A DNA stretch of 64,000 nt from Branchipolynoe longqiensis (taxonomy: Eukaryota > Annelida > Polychaeta > Phyllodocida > Polynoidae). A model generated the notes under the pieces. The model did no database searches and was not told the DNA's origin. It was given only the letters and a program-made list of their open reading frames with translations. A program made the translations under genes and the position numbers. The stretch spans positions 23,114,780 through 23,178,779 of the forward strand of contig CM059194.1 of assembly GCA_030323885.1 (NCBI GenBank), written 5' to 3'. Positions within the stretch are counted from its first letter, which is position 1; every line of letters begins with the position of its first letter. Shown here one piece after another: positions 1 to 10,954 of the stretch.

Positions 1-29
1 CCGACTCCAACCAATGGCCATCCATTAAT

Positions 30-494
30 ACACAGTAAAACCTATTTAACCGACCACCTCCACAGATAGACTACTCCCCTGTATCGATCGCTTTATTTGG
101 GTCCCAAACCATTGCCCATATAATACCATTGTAGCGATTTTTAAAAACTCCCTGAACCCACCACCTCCCTAAATAGACCATTTAAAGTCGGTCGAATGGA
201 CGGTCGATTTAGAGAGGTTTTGCTGTATACAGTAAAACGTCTAAGTCGATTTAGAAAAGAAGGTAAAATCTTTTTTAAATTACAGAATTATCGATTGCTT
301 TATTTGGGTCCCAAACTATTGCCCATACAATACCATTGTAGCGATTTAGAAAAACTCCCTAAACCCACCACATCCCTAAATGGACCATTTTAAAGTCGGT
401 CCCATGGTCGGTCGATTTAGAGAGGTTTTGCTGTATACAGTAAAACATCTAAGTCGATTTAGAAAAGAAGGTAAAATCTTAGAAAAATAACAGA
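30..494. mobile_element. Tandem pogo/mariner-like MITE copies
   Basis: Two and a partial third head-to-tail copies of a roughly 210-bp element. Termini read ACAGTAAAACNTCT at one end and AGAGAGGTTTTGCTGTA at the other; both carry CGATCGCTTTATTTGGGTCC-type interior sequence. Unit starts are near 30, 230 and 438. A single inverted-orientation copy lies at 56763-56963. The CAGTAAAACCTC terminus resembles pogo/Tigger-type Tc1-mariner elements (from family knowledge). No transposase is present. Confidence 0.6.
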
Positions 495-510
495 AACTCC
501 AAACTCCAAA

Positions 511-577
511 CCATCTGACACACACACACACGCACACACATACACATACACATACACAAACACACACACACACACTC
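511..577. repeat. CA microsatellite
   Basis: Interrupted (CA)n tract with CG and TA variants. Confidence 0.9.
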
Positions 578-694
578 CACGGTTGGCGATGATTTAATTT
601 CAATGGCGGTGCTACTGTGCACGGCATTTCGCAGATCAAAGTTCTCTGCTTGAAACCGTGGTGCCATTTTGGATGCCATCAGTCTTTCTATCTC

Positions 695-706
695 TGTTTA
701 TCTCTC

Positions 707-740
<34 letters not shown>
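695..740. repeat. TA microsatellite
   Basis: (TA)n run preceded by CTCTCT. It abuts the palindrome at 741-798. Confidence 0.9.
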
Positions 741-747
<7 letters not shown>

Positions 748-798
748 TAAATATTTATCTAGCCTATATATATAGGCTAGATAAATATTTAATATGTG
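741..798. repeat. Perfect 58-bp palindrome
   Basis: The 29-bp arm 741-769 is the exact reverse complement of 770-798, with no spacer. The arm runs from CACATATTAA to AGCCTATAT. It could form a cruciform. Confidence 0.95.
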
Positions 799-904
799 TA
801 TGTTTTTGTATGCACATGTGTGCTCTATAATCTATGTGAATATAAACAAGGACACTACCACCATCAATTCTTTGTTTCATTATAGCCGTACTGTATATTA
901 CATG

Positions 905-1412
905 TGTAGTAGGCTGCACCTAGGGTATGCAGGTATTGCAATACCTCAGGGAGTTGGATGCCCCTGCCCTTCAGAGTTGTAAAGCACTGCCTTGTGGTAC
1001 ATGTTCTTGACAGAACCGAAGGCTAAGGGAGCAAACCCTGAACAGAAGACCATGTCACTGTGGCAGCATCAAGGGCGGTTGATGTATGGAACTCCCAACA
1101 TCTCCCGACCAGCCACTGCAGGGACAAATAGTGTTGCGCCTGTCCTGACATGTTCTTGCTGGTGTGAAACCTCTATTTGCTCCCCGAGAGAGTACCGCTG
1201 GTAACTTGCAAAAGCCAGCAGCACTTCAACACTTTTTCAGGCTGCTTTCATGAAATGTTACCATCAAGAGAAACCTGAAGCTGAGAGACATTAAGACCAA
1301 CTCAGGGACATCAGTCTCACAGCAGAGAGCTAAATGGAGAGCAGCAGTCAAGAAATGAAAGCAGTCTTTGTCACATCGCGACCGACAGCATGATGATGAT
1401 GATGATGAGGCT
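905..1412 (+). mobile_element. LINE-related 3' fragment (RTE-like tail)
   Basis: Positions 1245-1390 match, in the other orientation, the 3' coding end of the LINE at 23529-24118 (peptide around KRNLKLRDIKT...QQRAKWR). They end in a (GATGAT)n tail, typical of RTE-clade LINEs. The preceding block 905-1240 is shared with 5460-5905 but not with the longer LINE, so both copies may be a deletion derivative or non-autonomous element that borrowed the LINE tail. Confidence 0.6.
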
Positions 1413-1479
1413 GCACTGACCTCTCAGGCAAGTAACTACATAGACAGGTAGGCATGGGTAGTGTGTTGATATCAGGGAA

Positions 1480-1551
1480 CCTAGGTGGTGTAATGGTTAG
1501 AACACTGGCCCGGAATGCAAAGAGAGGTCGGTTCGAGTCCCGTTCTAGGCG
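1480..1551 (+). pseudogene. tRNA-like sequence / SINE head
   Basis: The 72-nt stretch has a perfect A box (TGGTGTAATGG) and B box (GGTTCGAGTCC), a six-pair acceptor stem (CCTAGG with TCTAGG) and a four-pair D stem (GTGT/ACAC). The anticodon stem does not pair convincingly and no anticodon can be assigned. It is best read as a tRNA-derived SINE head or tRNA pseudogene, not a working tRNA. Confidence 0.5.
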
Positions 1552-1559
1552 CAATATTT

Positions 1560-2097
1560 CGCATTTTCATCACCCCAATGACACATGTATACTTGTGTGT
1601 ATGTGTATATATGTATTATATATATACCATCCTGGGTGGTATATGAGACTGTCTTAAAAGGTGCTAAGCAATAGGGGACAAAACTTTGTCCATTGTCATT
1701 ACTGGCACTGGGCAGGGATGAACGAGGAAGCAGAGCTGGGAATGACATAACTTTATTTTCATGACAATCTCGTCCAACGGCGGTCTCGTTTACAGTATTT
1801 TTCGTTTGAGCATGCCCGCAGGCCAGGTCTGGCATGAACACGAAGTTATGCGAGTAGAATAAATGTAATGGTAAAGAACATATGTACAAATTGTTTTTAT
1901 GAACGTAACATTTCATGAGGTGATGGAGGTAGATCACCATATATGCAGGCAATGTATCTGAGTACATCACAATATAGCAAACCAATATATATATAGACAA
2001 TATATGATGGTAATAATTGGAGTGAGTGAGACGACTAACAGGAGAGGTTATCCTATTGATAGTTTTAGGATAATGAGGGGGAGGTGCTTTTTGTATC
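1560..2097. other. No recognisable feature
   Basis: AT-rich sequence with short TA runs. Open frames here have no recognisable protein character. Confidence 0.5.
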
Positions 2098-2385
2098 ATT
2101 ACCTGTTTTTTGTTTTTATTTGTCTCGTAGTGTTTTTATTTATATCGAGACAAGTGCTTTTGCGTGGAGGTGTGTAGGTGCCGAGTGTCAGTGGAGGAGT
2201 GAGGAGGTGTGCGCGACACAGAGTCGGGGGAAGAGTGAGGGAGGGGCCTGTGATTGGTGGAGAGGATTAGCCCATCAGTGGCAGTGGTGGGGTGGTGATT
2301 GACAGGTGGGCGTGGCTGGTTCACTGGCCTCCCCCGGCCCCCAGCAATGACAGCAAATGACCACCTCCATGGTCATTTAACTCAA
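2098..2385 (-). mobile_element. Dispersed repeat R, copy 1
   Basis: Reverse complement of 8520-8825. Shared landmarks are TTTTTTGTTTTTAT, an inverted GTCTCG...CGAGAC pair, a GC-rich middle, and AATGACAGCAAATGACCACC at one end. No coding potential. The other copy sits inside a MITE-T. Confidence 0.65.
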
Positions 2386-2581
2386 TGATCAACACACTAT
2401 CTGCTTATGCATTTGCTCAGGATAAACTGATTTGTTTTTTTACATGGTGTTTCATAATGCCAATAGAATACATATTGATTTGAAGCAAATGTCCTTGTGT
2501 TTTCAGTGTAACCGTTTCTGTGCTGTTTTGTGTCAATCGTTACAATGGACAAAAAAAAAGAGTTATCACCTTTTGAGACAG

Positions 2582-2583
2582 GC

Positions 2584-2672
<89 letters not shown>
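2582..2672. repeat. CT then TA microsatellite
   Basis: (CT)n followed directly by a long (TA)n. Confidence 0.95.
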
Positions 2673-2677
<5 letters not shown>

Positions 2678-2957
2678 CACCATATGTTCCATGTGTTCCA
2701 CGTGTTCCAGTGTTAATAAACACTGACAGCCAAAGCATTTTGCCTGGTTGGTAATGTGACACAGAATGCCATTATTGGTGCATTTATTTTATTCTATGCG
2801 ATGTTTACTTTATTAGCAACCATTTGAATGGCTTGTGGGGATTTTGACTTGGCATAGTGTCTCCATACATCTTTGAAGACCATTTCTGCTTGCATCCTAC
2901 ACAGGAGGATGTGGGTTTTGAATACAGATGTAAAATACGTGGCTGCGTGTTTTCAGC

Positions 2958-3314
2958 TTTAGAGCTGCATAGTCCGATGAAAGCGTCAACTTTTCAAAAC
3001 CAAAGCAATTACCTAGATTTGATTCTACATGTGAAACGTAGATACTGACTGGTGCACTTATTAAGCATTTGTTGCTGCATGTAAAGGAATGCTAAGCCAA
3101 CCTAATAGAACCTGTTACTGCTGAAACCGATGCCGTCAGAATTTTGGTGTGCTTGCCAACATTAATTTTGCACGATTTCATTTCAAATATCTCCATAGTT
3201 AGCCATTTAAGAAAAATGTTACTTCAATCAAAAGTGAAGTAGATCATAATGATGAATCTAATGTATTTATCCCAATAAATGGCATAAACTCAAAACCATC
3301 GCACTAGGCACATT
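2958..3314 (-). mobile_element. MITE-T copy
   Basis: Starts TTTAGAGCTGCATAGTCCGA and ends in a decayed matching inverted terminus (ACTCAAAACCATCGCACTAG). Carries the family landmarks CTGTTACTGC and AGCCATTTAA. No ORF. Minus orientation is defined relative to the copy at 25604. Confidence 0.75.
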
Positions 3315-3511
3315 TAATAATGCGCGAGCTTGCGCCTTTACCCGGCCGTCTATGTTTGATGAGCACCACACACTGACGTGGTTCGGGACACTAAAACAAG
3401 GTGGTCGATGGGTGGTGCAGTGCGAACAGACTGATGGGGAGCAAGGGTCAAGATGGAGATTCCCACGATCCCTTTAGCTTGTACCAGCGTGGAGTGGGGA
3501 GCAGAAATGTT

Positions 3512-3585
3512 CACACACACACGCACGCACGCACGCACACACGCACACACACACACGCACGCACGCACACACTCACACACACCGC
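3512..3585. repeat. CA/CG microsatellite
   Basis: (CA)n with regularly spaced ACGC variants. Confidence 0.9.
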
Positions 3586-4473
3586 TCAATCCGCTGTCCA
3601 GGGACGTCGTCTTTTTATGGTAGACGCAACACGATGTGATTAAACACACTGGTCTAGGGTCTAGAAGGAAATATAACATTGTATGAAGCGGGTGGGTGAG
3701 TCGGGTGGTGCACTGCACTGAATGTGGACTTTGTTGGGAGTGTAGGGCAAACTGTTGGGTAGAGGCGCCCCACCACCAAGCGGATGGTTGCTGTAATGGA
3801 GGGGCGGTGTGGATTCAGGCGTAGGCGCAAATGCACTGTTACATGCTACATGATGGAGAAGGGTCCACAGCGACGAAAGGAGCAAAAACGGGTGACCACT
3901 GGGTCATATTGAGCATACCCTTGCCGGAATAGTTTCCCATTCTTTAAGTCCTGATATTGTGTGATTTAAAGAGAAGTTGATGTAGATAAATTAAAAATAT
4001 ACTTCAAGCACTTTAATCTGTGCAAAAGATACATATATATGTGTAACTATGTCTGAACAAGAAACTACTAAAAAAAGAATGGGATCTTTCCATAATTTGA
4101 GCCAATCAGAGCTGTTCTTTTCGATTGCAAATGGCCACCCCTTATGGGTGCCGCCATTTGAAATATGTTATACGACCATCGTTTCGGTGGAATAAAGTAA
4201 TAATAAAGTAATAATATTGCATTTGTGCACCATGTTTATGCCAAATTGTTCTTTATTTCTTTTAATTTTGAGTAAAAATTCTATGGCAGCGAGCATTTGT
4301 TTTGATATATTATTAACCAATCGCTGACCCCGAATACCTTTGTAGTGGAAACAAGTTCAAACGAGTTCAACCGTGGCTGGTTGGGTCACACCGTGGCTGG
4401 TTGGGTCGCTCCGTATAGCGCTGAATATGCTTATGACATGATGAACAGTGTGCCACTTACTCTGAAGCTGGGT
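3586..4473. other. No recognisable feature
   Basis: Mixed-composition sequence with no convincing ORF, TIR or SINE signature. A short direct duplication, ACCGTGGCTGGTTGGGTC, occurs near 4371 and 4391. Confidence 0.5.
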
Positions 4474-4926
4474 ACCGGACATGGTGGCTGAATATGTAAG
4501 AGTGCAGGCTTCTCGTGTGGAAGGTCAGGACTTTGAATCGTGGGAAAAGTCAAACCAGTGACTTACCAATATTATACTTGTCGCTACCTAGCCTGGCGCT
4601 CGGCATTGCTAGGTTGGGTTGGGCAAGGACTGGTTAGCTTAGTGTCAGGATAATGTGACTGAGTTGGAAATTGGGTCATGGTGTCAGCAGCCTGGTCTCC
4701 CAGTGGGACATCACTATAATTATAAAACCACCATGAGTATGCACTGTCACTAGGACTGGTTAGCTTAGTATCAGGATAATGTGACTGAGTGAGAAATTGG
4801 ATCATGGTGTCAGTGGCCTAGTCTCCCAGTGAGGCAGCACTATACTTATTAAGTCACCCTGGGTGTGCAGTCATGTCCGTCCTGATATGATCTTTCATGT
4901 TGCTAAGACGTAAACCTCCAAACAAA
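4474..4926 (+). mobile_element. SINE-A with internal body duplication
   Basis: tRNA-derived head (GTGGCTGAATATGTAAGAG, decayed B box) followed by the SINE-A body. The body segment from AGGACTGGTTAGCTTAGT is present twice (near 4626 and 4752), giving a 453-bp copy instead of about 330. The 3' end is GACGTAAACCTCCAAACAAA. Confidence 0.8.
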
Positions 4927-5162
4927 ATACTGAAGCTGGAGCGGTGTAGTGGGTGTGGGTGTGGGTGGTGCATTGCCGGCACACGTTGCTGTGCTTGTGT
5001 GACTGTAGACTGGTTGCTGTTATGAAGGCCAGGTATGGATCCAGGTGGGTTTGTGGGGGCGGGGGATCACTTACTGAAGCTGGGGATGAGTGGATGTAGG
5101 TGTAGAGTGGGGGGTGGCGACACCTATCGGCTCCTGTGTAGGACAAATGTACCGGCAGCACT

Positions 5163-5452
5163 GTGTTAAATCTGAAGACATTGTGGGATTCGCGACACTT
5201 TACAGTCTGAATGGTTTTGTTTTTTGTAATATATGTATAATTAATACATGCATATATGACGTTGGTAGCAGATCCCCTGTGACAACATCGGTTACAATCG
5301 GACTACTACTGCTGTCTGTGTGTTAAATCTGAATACATTGTGATTTGCGACTCTTTGCAGTGTGTATGGTTGAACAAATATATATATATAATTAACACAT
5401 GCCTATCTGACGTTGGTAGCAGTTTCGGACTGCTGCTATCCGAGTGTGACTT
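5163..5452. repeat. Two-copy tandem duplication (about 155 bp)
   Basis: TGTTAAATCTGAA(G/T)ACATTGTG... and TGACGTTGGTAGCAG recur in order in 5163-5320 and 5321-5452, diverged by indels. The upstream part, 4927-5162, is G-rich with no feature seen. Confidence 0.75.
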
Positions 5453-5459
5453 GGTGGGT

Positions 5460-5905
5460 GTGCTTTGTTGTAGTTCATCATCATCATTATCATGTTGTCG
5501 GTCGCAATGCAACAAAGACTGCTGTTATTTCTTAACCATCACTATTTTGTGTGATTGTGCATTTCATAAAAGCTGCTTGCAAAGTGCTGAAGTGCTGCTG
5601 GCTTTTGCAAGTTACTAGCAGCACTCTCTCGGGGAGCAAATAGAGGTCTCACACTGGGAAGAACACGTCAAGACAGGTGCAAAACTATTTGTCCCTGCAG
5701 TGTCTGGCTGGGAGATGTTGGGAGTTCCATTCATCACCACCCTTAATGCTGCCATGGAAGCATGGTTTTCTGTTAGGGTTTGCTCCCCTTAGCCTTCGGT
5801 TCTATCAAGAACCTATACCACAAGGCAGTGGTTTATAACTTTGCAAGGCATGGGCGTCAAACTCCCTGAGGTATTTTAGCAGATAGGTACTGCATTACTC
5901 GCATA
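5460..5905 (-). mobile_element. LINE-related 3' fragment, inverted copy
   Basis: Reverse-complement counterpart of 905-1412, sharing the TTTGCTCCCC and AACTCCCAACATCTCCC stretches and the GATGAT-type tail (here CATCATCATCATTATCATG at 5479). The RTE-derived coding portion is shorter than in the first copy. Confidence 0.6.
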
Positions 5906-5914
5906 CCCAAACAT

Positions 5915-5975
5915 ACCTAAACATACATACATACATGTGTGTGTATGTATATATATACACACACAAACACACTTA
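5915..5975. repeat. CATA/AC microsatellite
   Basis: Short CATA and TA/CA repeats. 5976-6213 holds nothing recognisable. Confidence 0.8.
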
Positions 5976-6213
5976 GCTACTAGTAAAGGCCATACTTACT
6001 TTGTAGTTAGTTGATGTCAAACAAGTAATTTAGATTTCAGATTGTATTTGTTAACATCAGATGGGTTTAAAGGGAAAGAGCATTTAAACTCTTTGTTGTT
6101 CCAATATGGGATTGGTATCCAGGTTCATCCTAGATTCACTCAAAACTCAAACCCCATCCATGTCAGACAATAACTATTTCACAGTATGTGTAGTTAAGCC
6201 TTATTACTCCGGT

Positions 6214-6465
6214 CGACTTACAAAATTGGTACTTGTTGCTTCCTAGCCTGGCGCTTGGCATTATTAGGATGTCGAAAGCACTGGTTTGCTCAGTGTCGTG
6301 ATAATATGACTGACGGGATATCAGGTCATGGGGCTAGCGGCTTGGTCTCCCAGTGGCGCAGCACTATAATGGGGCCATGAGTGCGCACTGTCACAAGTCT
6401 GTACCTGTCCTGATATGACCTTAGATGTTGCCAGGATGTAAAACTCTAAAGACAAATAAACGAAC
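6214..6465 (+). mobile_element. SINE-A, 5' truncated
   Basis: Begins at ACTTACAAAATTGGTACTTG, so the tRNA head is missing. The body and the GATGTAAAACTC 3' end are intact. Confidence 0.85.
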
Positions 6466-6624
6466 CCCATTTATCCGATCAGCTATAGGTCTGAGCAATT
6501 AGTGACCACATAGTCGCGTATCTACCACACTATTTATAAAATCAGTGATATTTGGAACTGAGCCATAGTAAACAGCATTACGAATTATATTGCATTGACA
6601 CTAAGATAAACCTGTTTAGTTGAT

Positions 6625-6838
6625 TGATTTGCGTTTATGACATAGCAATATCTGAGGCCATATCAGCACAAGTACCGACGTGTGATCTCAAGTCATGGTG
6701 CTGGCAGCCTGTTCTCCCAGTGGGGCAGCACTATAAAGTCGCCATGAGTGCGCACTGTCACAAGTCCGGTGCCCATCCTGATATGACCTTAGATGTTGCC
6801 AGGACGTAAAACTCCAACAACCAACCAACCAATCGCAC
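6625..6838. mobile_element. SINE-A foldback pair
   Basis: 6625-6687 is the SINE-A 3' end in minus orientation. It is fused to 6688-6838, the last 150 bp in plus orientation, ending GACGTAAAACTCCAACAACC. Confidence 0.75.
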
Positions 6839-6909
6839 ACGTGGAGCGGAGACGGTTGGGTCGGTAGCTAGGTTACATCAAAGACCCTATATAGGGTATT
6901 TGATTACAT

Positions 6910-6910
<1 letters not shown>

Positions 6911-6943
<33 letters not shown>

Positions 6944-6954
6944 CACACACACAC

Positions 6955-6990
<36 letters not shown>
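6911..6990. repeat. CA microsatellite
   Basis: Long (CA)n with two CG interruptions. Confidence 0.95.
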
Positions 6991-6992
<2 letters not shown>

Positions 6993-7135
6993 TAAATGGA
7001 GCTTTTAATTAAATATAATCGCTTATCTGAAAACCGAAGTTTTCTTCTCCCCATACACCATATAAATAAACTGTAGTAGTTTTTATATTCTTTATTTATT
7101 CCACTTATTGTTTCTCTGAAGAAATATTAACGTTT

Positions 7136-7450
7136 AGTTTGTTTTGGTTTTACATCCTAGAAACATCTACGGTTATATTAGAATGGGTACTGACTTTGGA
7201 CGGTATGCACTCATGGCAACTTTATTATACTGCCTCACTGGGAGACCAGGCCGTCGGTACCATGACCAGATATCCCACTCAGTCAAATTATCCTGATACT
7301 GAGCTGACCAGTCCTTGCCCTATCCTAGTAATGCTGAGCGCCTGGCTAGATAGCGACAAATATCAATTTAGTAAATCATTGGTTTGATTTGGCAGGGATT
7401 CGAACTCCTGACCTTCCGCCCGGGAAGCGTGCACTCTACCGATTTGGTCA
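7136..7450 (-). mobile_element. SINE-A, nearly full length
   Basis: Minus-strand copy from the 3' tail (GTTTTGGTTTTACATCCTAG) to the tRNA head (CCGATTTGGTCA). The B box GGGATTCGAACTCC is recognisable. 7451-7790 downstream shows nothing recognisable. Confidence 0.85.
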
Positions 7451-7812
7451 ATATCAATGTGTTTGATTAGGGTTTGTTTGAAGCTGTATGTGCTTACGTT
7501 TTACTAAGTGTTCTTGTTGGAAATAAAATGTACCAGAGTATTTATGGTCTATGATTATCCAATTATTTCATTTATCAGCATATTACTCTATAAGTAAAGT
7601 GTAATACTAGTATTTAAGTCTTTATTTATCTCTCTTAGTGTAAGTATTTGTATATTTTTAATACAGTATTAATGTTTGACTACTACCTTTATTTTGAAAT
7701 CCGAAACATCCTGAATTCTAAAACACAACTGGCCCCAAGGATTTCAGATAAGGGATTGCGGACTTGTACTATAAATGTATGCAGTCATACTCCCCGGGGG
7801 GGTGGGGGGGTG

Positions 7813-8150
7813 GGGGGGAGTGGGACGTAGCTCAGGCAGTAGAGTGTTCACCTGTGAAGGTGGGGGGGTCTTCCGATTGATCCTGCTCAGAGGACACATT
7901 TGCAGTTTGCAATATTTTCCGTTCCAACCAGTGGTCCACAACTGATTCATCAAAGGCTGTGGTATGTGCTGTCATGTCTGTAGGAAAGTGCATATAAAAG
8001 ACCCCCTGCTGCTTATCGGAAAGAGTAGCCTATGTGGTGCTAGCTGGTTTCCCCCAAAGAAATATGTTAGAATTACCATATGTTTGACATCCAATAGCCG
8101 ATGATAACAATCAATGCGCTCTAGAGGCGTCGTTAAATAAAGCAAACTAT
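7813..8150 (+). mobile_element. SINE-B, full length
   Basis: tRNA-like head (GACGTAGCTCAGGCAGTAGAG, then a decayed B box), body with GTGCATATAAAAGACCCCCT, and 3' end CCAATAGCCGATGATAA...GTCGTTAAATAAAGCAAAC. I recall this body and tail type as widespread in molluscs; that is memory, not a search. A G-run precedes it (7795-7819). Confidence 0.8.
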
Positions 8151-8519
8151 CATACCTCCAGGTACCTTAGTGACTTCAATAGATAGCTAGAAAGAATCCA
8201 GCCCTCTCCCAAGTTTATTCCGAAACAAGGCCATATAATTGCAAACACCCACTTATTTACTTCTTGAACGTGAAACAATCCATACATGTCTTTAAAGTGG
8301 CATAATCTGATCGTTTTGAGTCTGTCATTTTCTGCGATAAATATATTAGGTTGATTGTTGTAATCTACCTTACTTTAGTTTGATGTAACTTTTATTTTAA
8401 ATGGCTAACCTTTGAGATATTTGAAGTGCAACCATGCCAAATTAATTTTGGCAAGCATGCCAAAACTCTGACACCATAAGCTTCTGCAGTAACATAGCAC
8501 ATCCTATTCAATTGGGTGA

Positions 8520-8825
8520 AATGATCACGGAGGTGGTCATTTGCTGTCATTACTGGGGGCAGGGAGGAAGCCCGGGAAGCCCCCTCCCACCTGCCAGCAC
8601 TCACCTCCTGCCAGGTGGCTCACTCCTCTCAGCCAATCAGCGGCCCCCCCCCCCCCTACCTTTCCTCACGCCTCTGCTTGCCCCTACCTCTCCACTCCTC
8701 CACTGACTCTCGTCAGCCGCACATCTCTTCTAAAAATACCCACCCACCCTCTACCTGCACTTGTCTCGATTACAACAACCAATAACGAGACAAAAAATAA
8801 AAACAAAAAACTGTTAATACTTAAA
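8520..8825 (+). mobile_element. Dispersed repeat R, copy 2
   Basis: Inverted counterpart of 2098-2385. From GGAGGTGGTCATTTGCTGTC through a C-rich centre to CGATTACAACAACCAATAAC. No coding capacity. Confidence 0.65.
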
Positions 8826-9307
8826 AAACTTATCACTTAAACATATCATGACATGCCTATATCTTCAATGGTGATTTATCAATACCTTAGATAAGGTCAT
8901 CCCGTCATATGACTAATACATAAATAATCATACCTGCATTGATGAAAACACTCACCAATGGATTGACAATTAATCATCACCAGACACTCTATGATTTATC
9001 TCAATAATCACTTAACTTGCTTGATTCACAATTAATCATCACAAACTACTGTTACATTTATGTCACTACTGTATTGACTTGTCCGTTCATGAAAACCAAT
9101 GTACATATGTTGATGTTCAATTTATCATTTATACATAGCTTCATGCTCATGTCAGCCTTCGCCGCGGGTCACCTCGACCGTGTACAACCGAACCCCGCTT
9201 GAGCCCTTGACGATGTTTGTCTTGAGAATAAAGCTGTGTTATTCCCATTCCTGCTTCCACGTTCCTCCCTGCCCGTGCCAGTAATGGCCTCAGCATTCCC
9301 TTCTGTG
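8826..9307. other. Unassigned insert sequence
   Basis: AT-rich, with repeated ATTAATCATCA words near 8970 and 9030, then a GC-rich part containing GAGAATAAAGC near 9223 that could be a polyadenylation signal of an LTR or other retroelement. No coding domain seen. Confidence 0.35.
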
Positions 9308-9428
9308 TGGGCACTGTCACAAGTCGGTACCTGTCCTGATATGATCTTAGATGTTGCCAGGACGTAAAAATCCAATAACCAACCAACTCCACATACACAG
9401 CCCGCTGGAAGTAGCTGCAGTAGAAAAT
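9308..9428 (+). mobile_element. SINE-A 3' fragment plus shared flank
   Basis: 9308-9388 is the last 80 bp of SINE-A. The next 40 bp (ACTCCACATACACAGC..., CTGGAAGTAGCT) also follow the SINE-A copy at 11957-12160, so the junction was duplicated as a unit. Confidence 0.7.
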
Positions 9429-9604
9429 GTTTAATAAGTGCTCTAGCATCTAAGTTTGATATGTAGAATCAAATCTAGATACATGATGTAATTGTTTTGG
9501 TTTTGAAATGTTGATGTTTTCATCAGACTATGTAGCTTTAAACAAACATGACAGTACGGCTTATGCATTGGTTCCTTTTTTAGCGGGTCTGTGTGTGTGT
9601 GAGT

Positions 9605-10494
9605 AAAGGCCCTGTCACATTACAGCGTATGGCGGGAGCGTATTGAAAACCTACGTATGCCGTGCTTGTGCCAGCCTATGATGACCTTCGGTGAACTTTC
9701 GGGTGGGTTTGAGCGTATGTGGGACCTATGAGGAGCGTATGGGAGCGTGCTGTGACATTTTTTGACAGTATGGGCCATACGCCCTCATAGGTCGAGTTTT
9801 TTTTAGCATGCACAAAAAAATTTGGACGGACGGATTTATGAAAGCGTATGGCGGCGTATGCCTCATACGCTTCACATAAGCCGGCGTATGAGTAGCGTAT
9901 ACGGCGTATGCCGACGTATATGACGTAAAGCGGCTATGCCGCCATACGCTCCCGCCATACGCCGTAATGTGACAGGGCCTTTAAGGAGCGTATCTCTGAA
10001 CTATTGCTAGCGTATGAGAGCGTTCATGTGGCTCGCATACGCTCACGCAACGCTGACCAATGTTACATACATTACTTCATCTCTAGAAGTATGGCGTATA
10101 CGTTAAATACGCTGGAGATACGGCAGGCATACGTTAGAAGTACGTAATGCATCCATTGGCAGTACACGGACTGCACATTCCTCCTGGCTGAATGTATGGC
10201 TAACGTGCAGCAATGTATAACAACGTATCCCTAACATACTCCCAACGTATCCCGAATGTACACACAGCGTATGTTCAACGTACAAGCCACACTTCAACAT
10301 ACATTGGAAATTTTTAGCATGCACACAATTTTTTCGGAGCCTCGATGCACGGCGACGTAAGACGACGTATAATGACATTCCAGGAACATACCCAACTTAT
10401 ACATACCGTATGACGACATATGCTGACGGATTGGTAGAAAACCACATACGTCGGCATACACTAAGGCTATATGTCATAGTGTGACAGGCCCTTG
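9605..10494. mobile_element. Word-saturated MITE (CGTATG type)
   Basis: 9605-9983 has near-perfect inverted termini of about 40 bp (AAAGGCCCTGTCACATTACA / reverse complement). A third terminus closes the unit at 10475-10494 (GTGTGACAGGCCCTT). The interior is packed with GCGTATG(G/C)CG-like words in both orientations. Non-coding. Probably two adjoining or nested related elements. Confidence 0.75.
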
Positions 10495-10625
10495 GTGCCG
10501 TGGTTACTTACATAGTTGATGTGAGACTCGGCCCTGCTGAGACCTATTGTTATTAATGCGCAAACACCCGTGGGAATGGTTGGCGCGCAGTGCTCGTTTC
10601 AAAGGTATTAGGTGTGCTTGGATTG

Positions 10626-10805
10626 TTTGTTTGTTGTTGTTTTACGTCCTAGCAACATCTAAGGTCATATCAGGACGGGTATTGGTGGTGATCATTGCCC
10701 TGTGTGCTGACCGATTTCTGGTCTCACACGGTGTGGGACATGTTTGTTTGTTTGTTGGGTGTTTACATCCTAGCAACAGCTACGGTCATATCAGGACGGG
10801 CGTGC
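10626..10805 (-). mobile_element. Two SINE-A 3' ends
   Basis: 10626-10690 and 10739-10805 are separate minus-strand copies of only the last 60-65 bp (TTTACGTCCTAGCAACATCT and a variant). The intervening 48 bp are unrelated. Confidence 0.8.
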
Positions 10806-10916
10806 CTCAGGAGTAGGCCTACAGAGAGCCATAAAGAGCAACACTGGAAGCAGCACCACGTGACACCTGCCCCAAATAAGGGTTGGAGAGTGCTATTTGG
10901 AATTCCTCAGGAAGGA

Positions 10917-10954
10917 CTGAAGCTGCGACCCAGCATGTCAGGTCGCAGCTTCAG
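10917..10954. repeat. Perfect hairpin
   Basis: CTGAAGCTGCGACC (10917-10930) and its exact complement (10941-10954), separated by a 10-nt loop. It lies in an otherwise featureless stretch, 10806-11154. Confidence 0.9.

Larger units (their letters stand above)
8292..9542 (+). mobile_element. MITE-T split by a 0.9-kb insertion
   Basis: The left half, 8292-8515, begins TTAAAGTGGCATAATCTGAT. The right half, about 9429-9542, ends ATCAGACTATGTAGCTTTAA. Between them lie repeat R (8520-8825), an unassigned stretch and a SINE-A 3' fragment. Confidence 0.75.

Noticed and set aside
1480..1551. Functional tRNA gene
   Set aside because: A and B boxes are good but the anticodon arm does not pair and no anticodon can be assigned.
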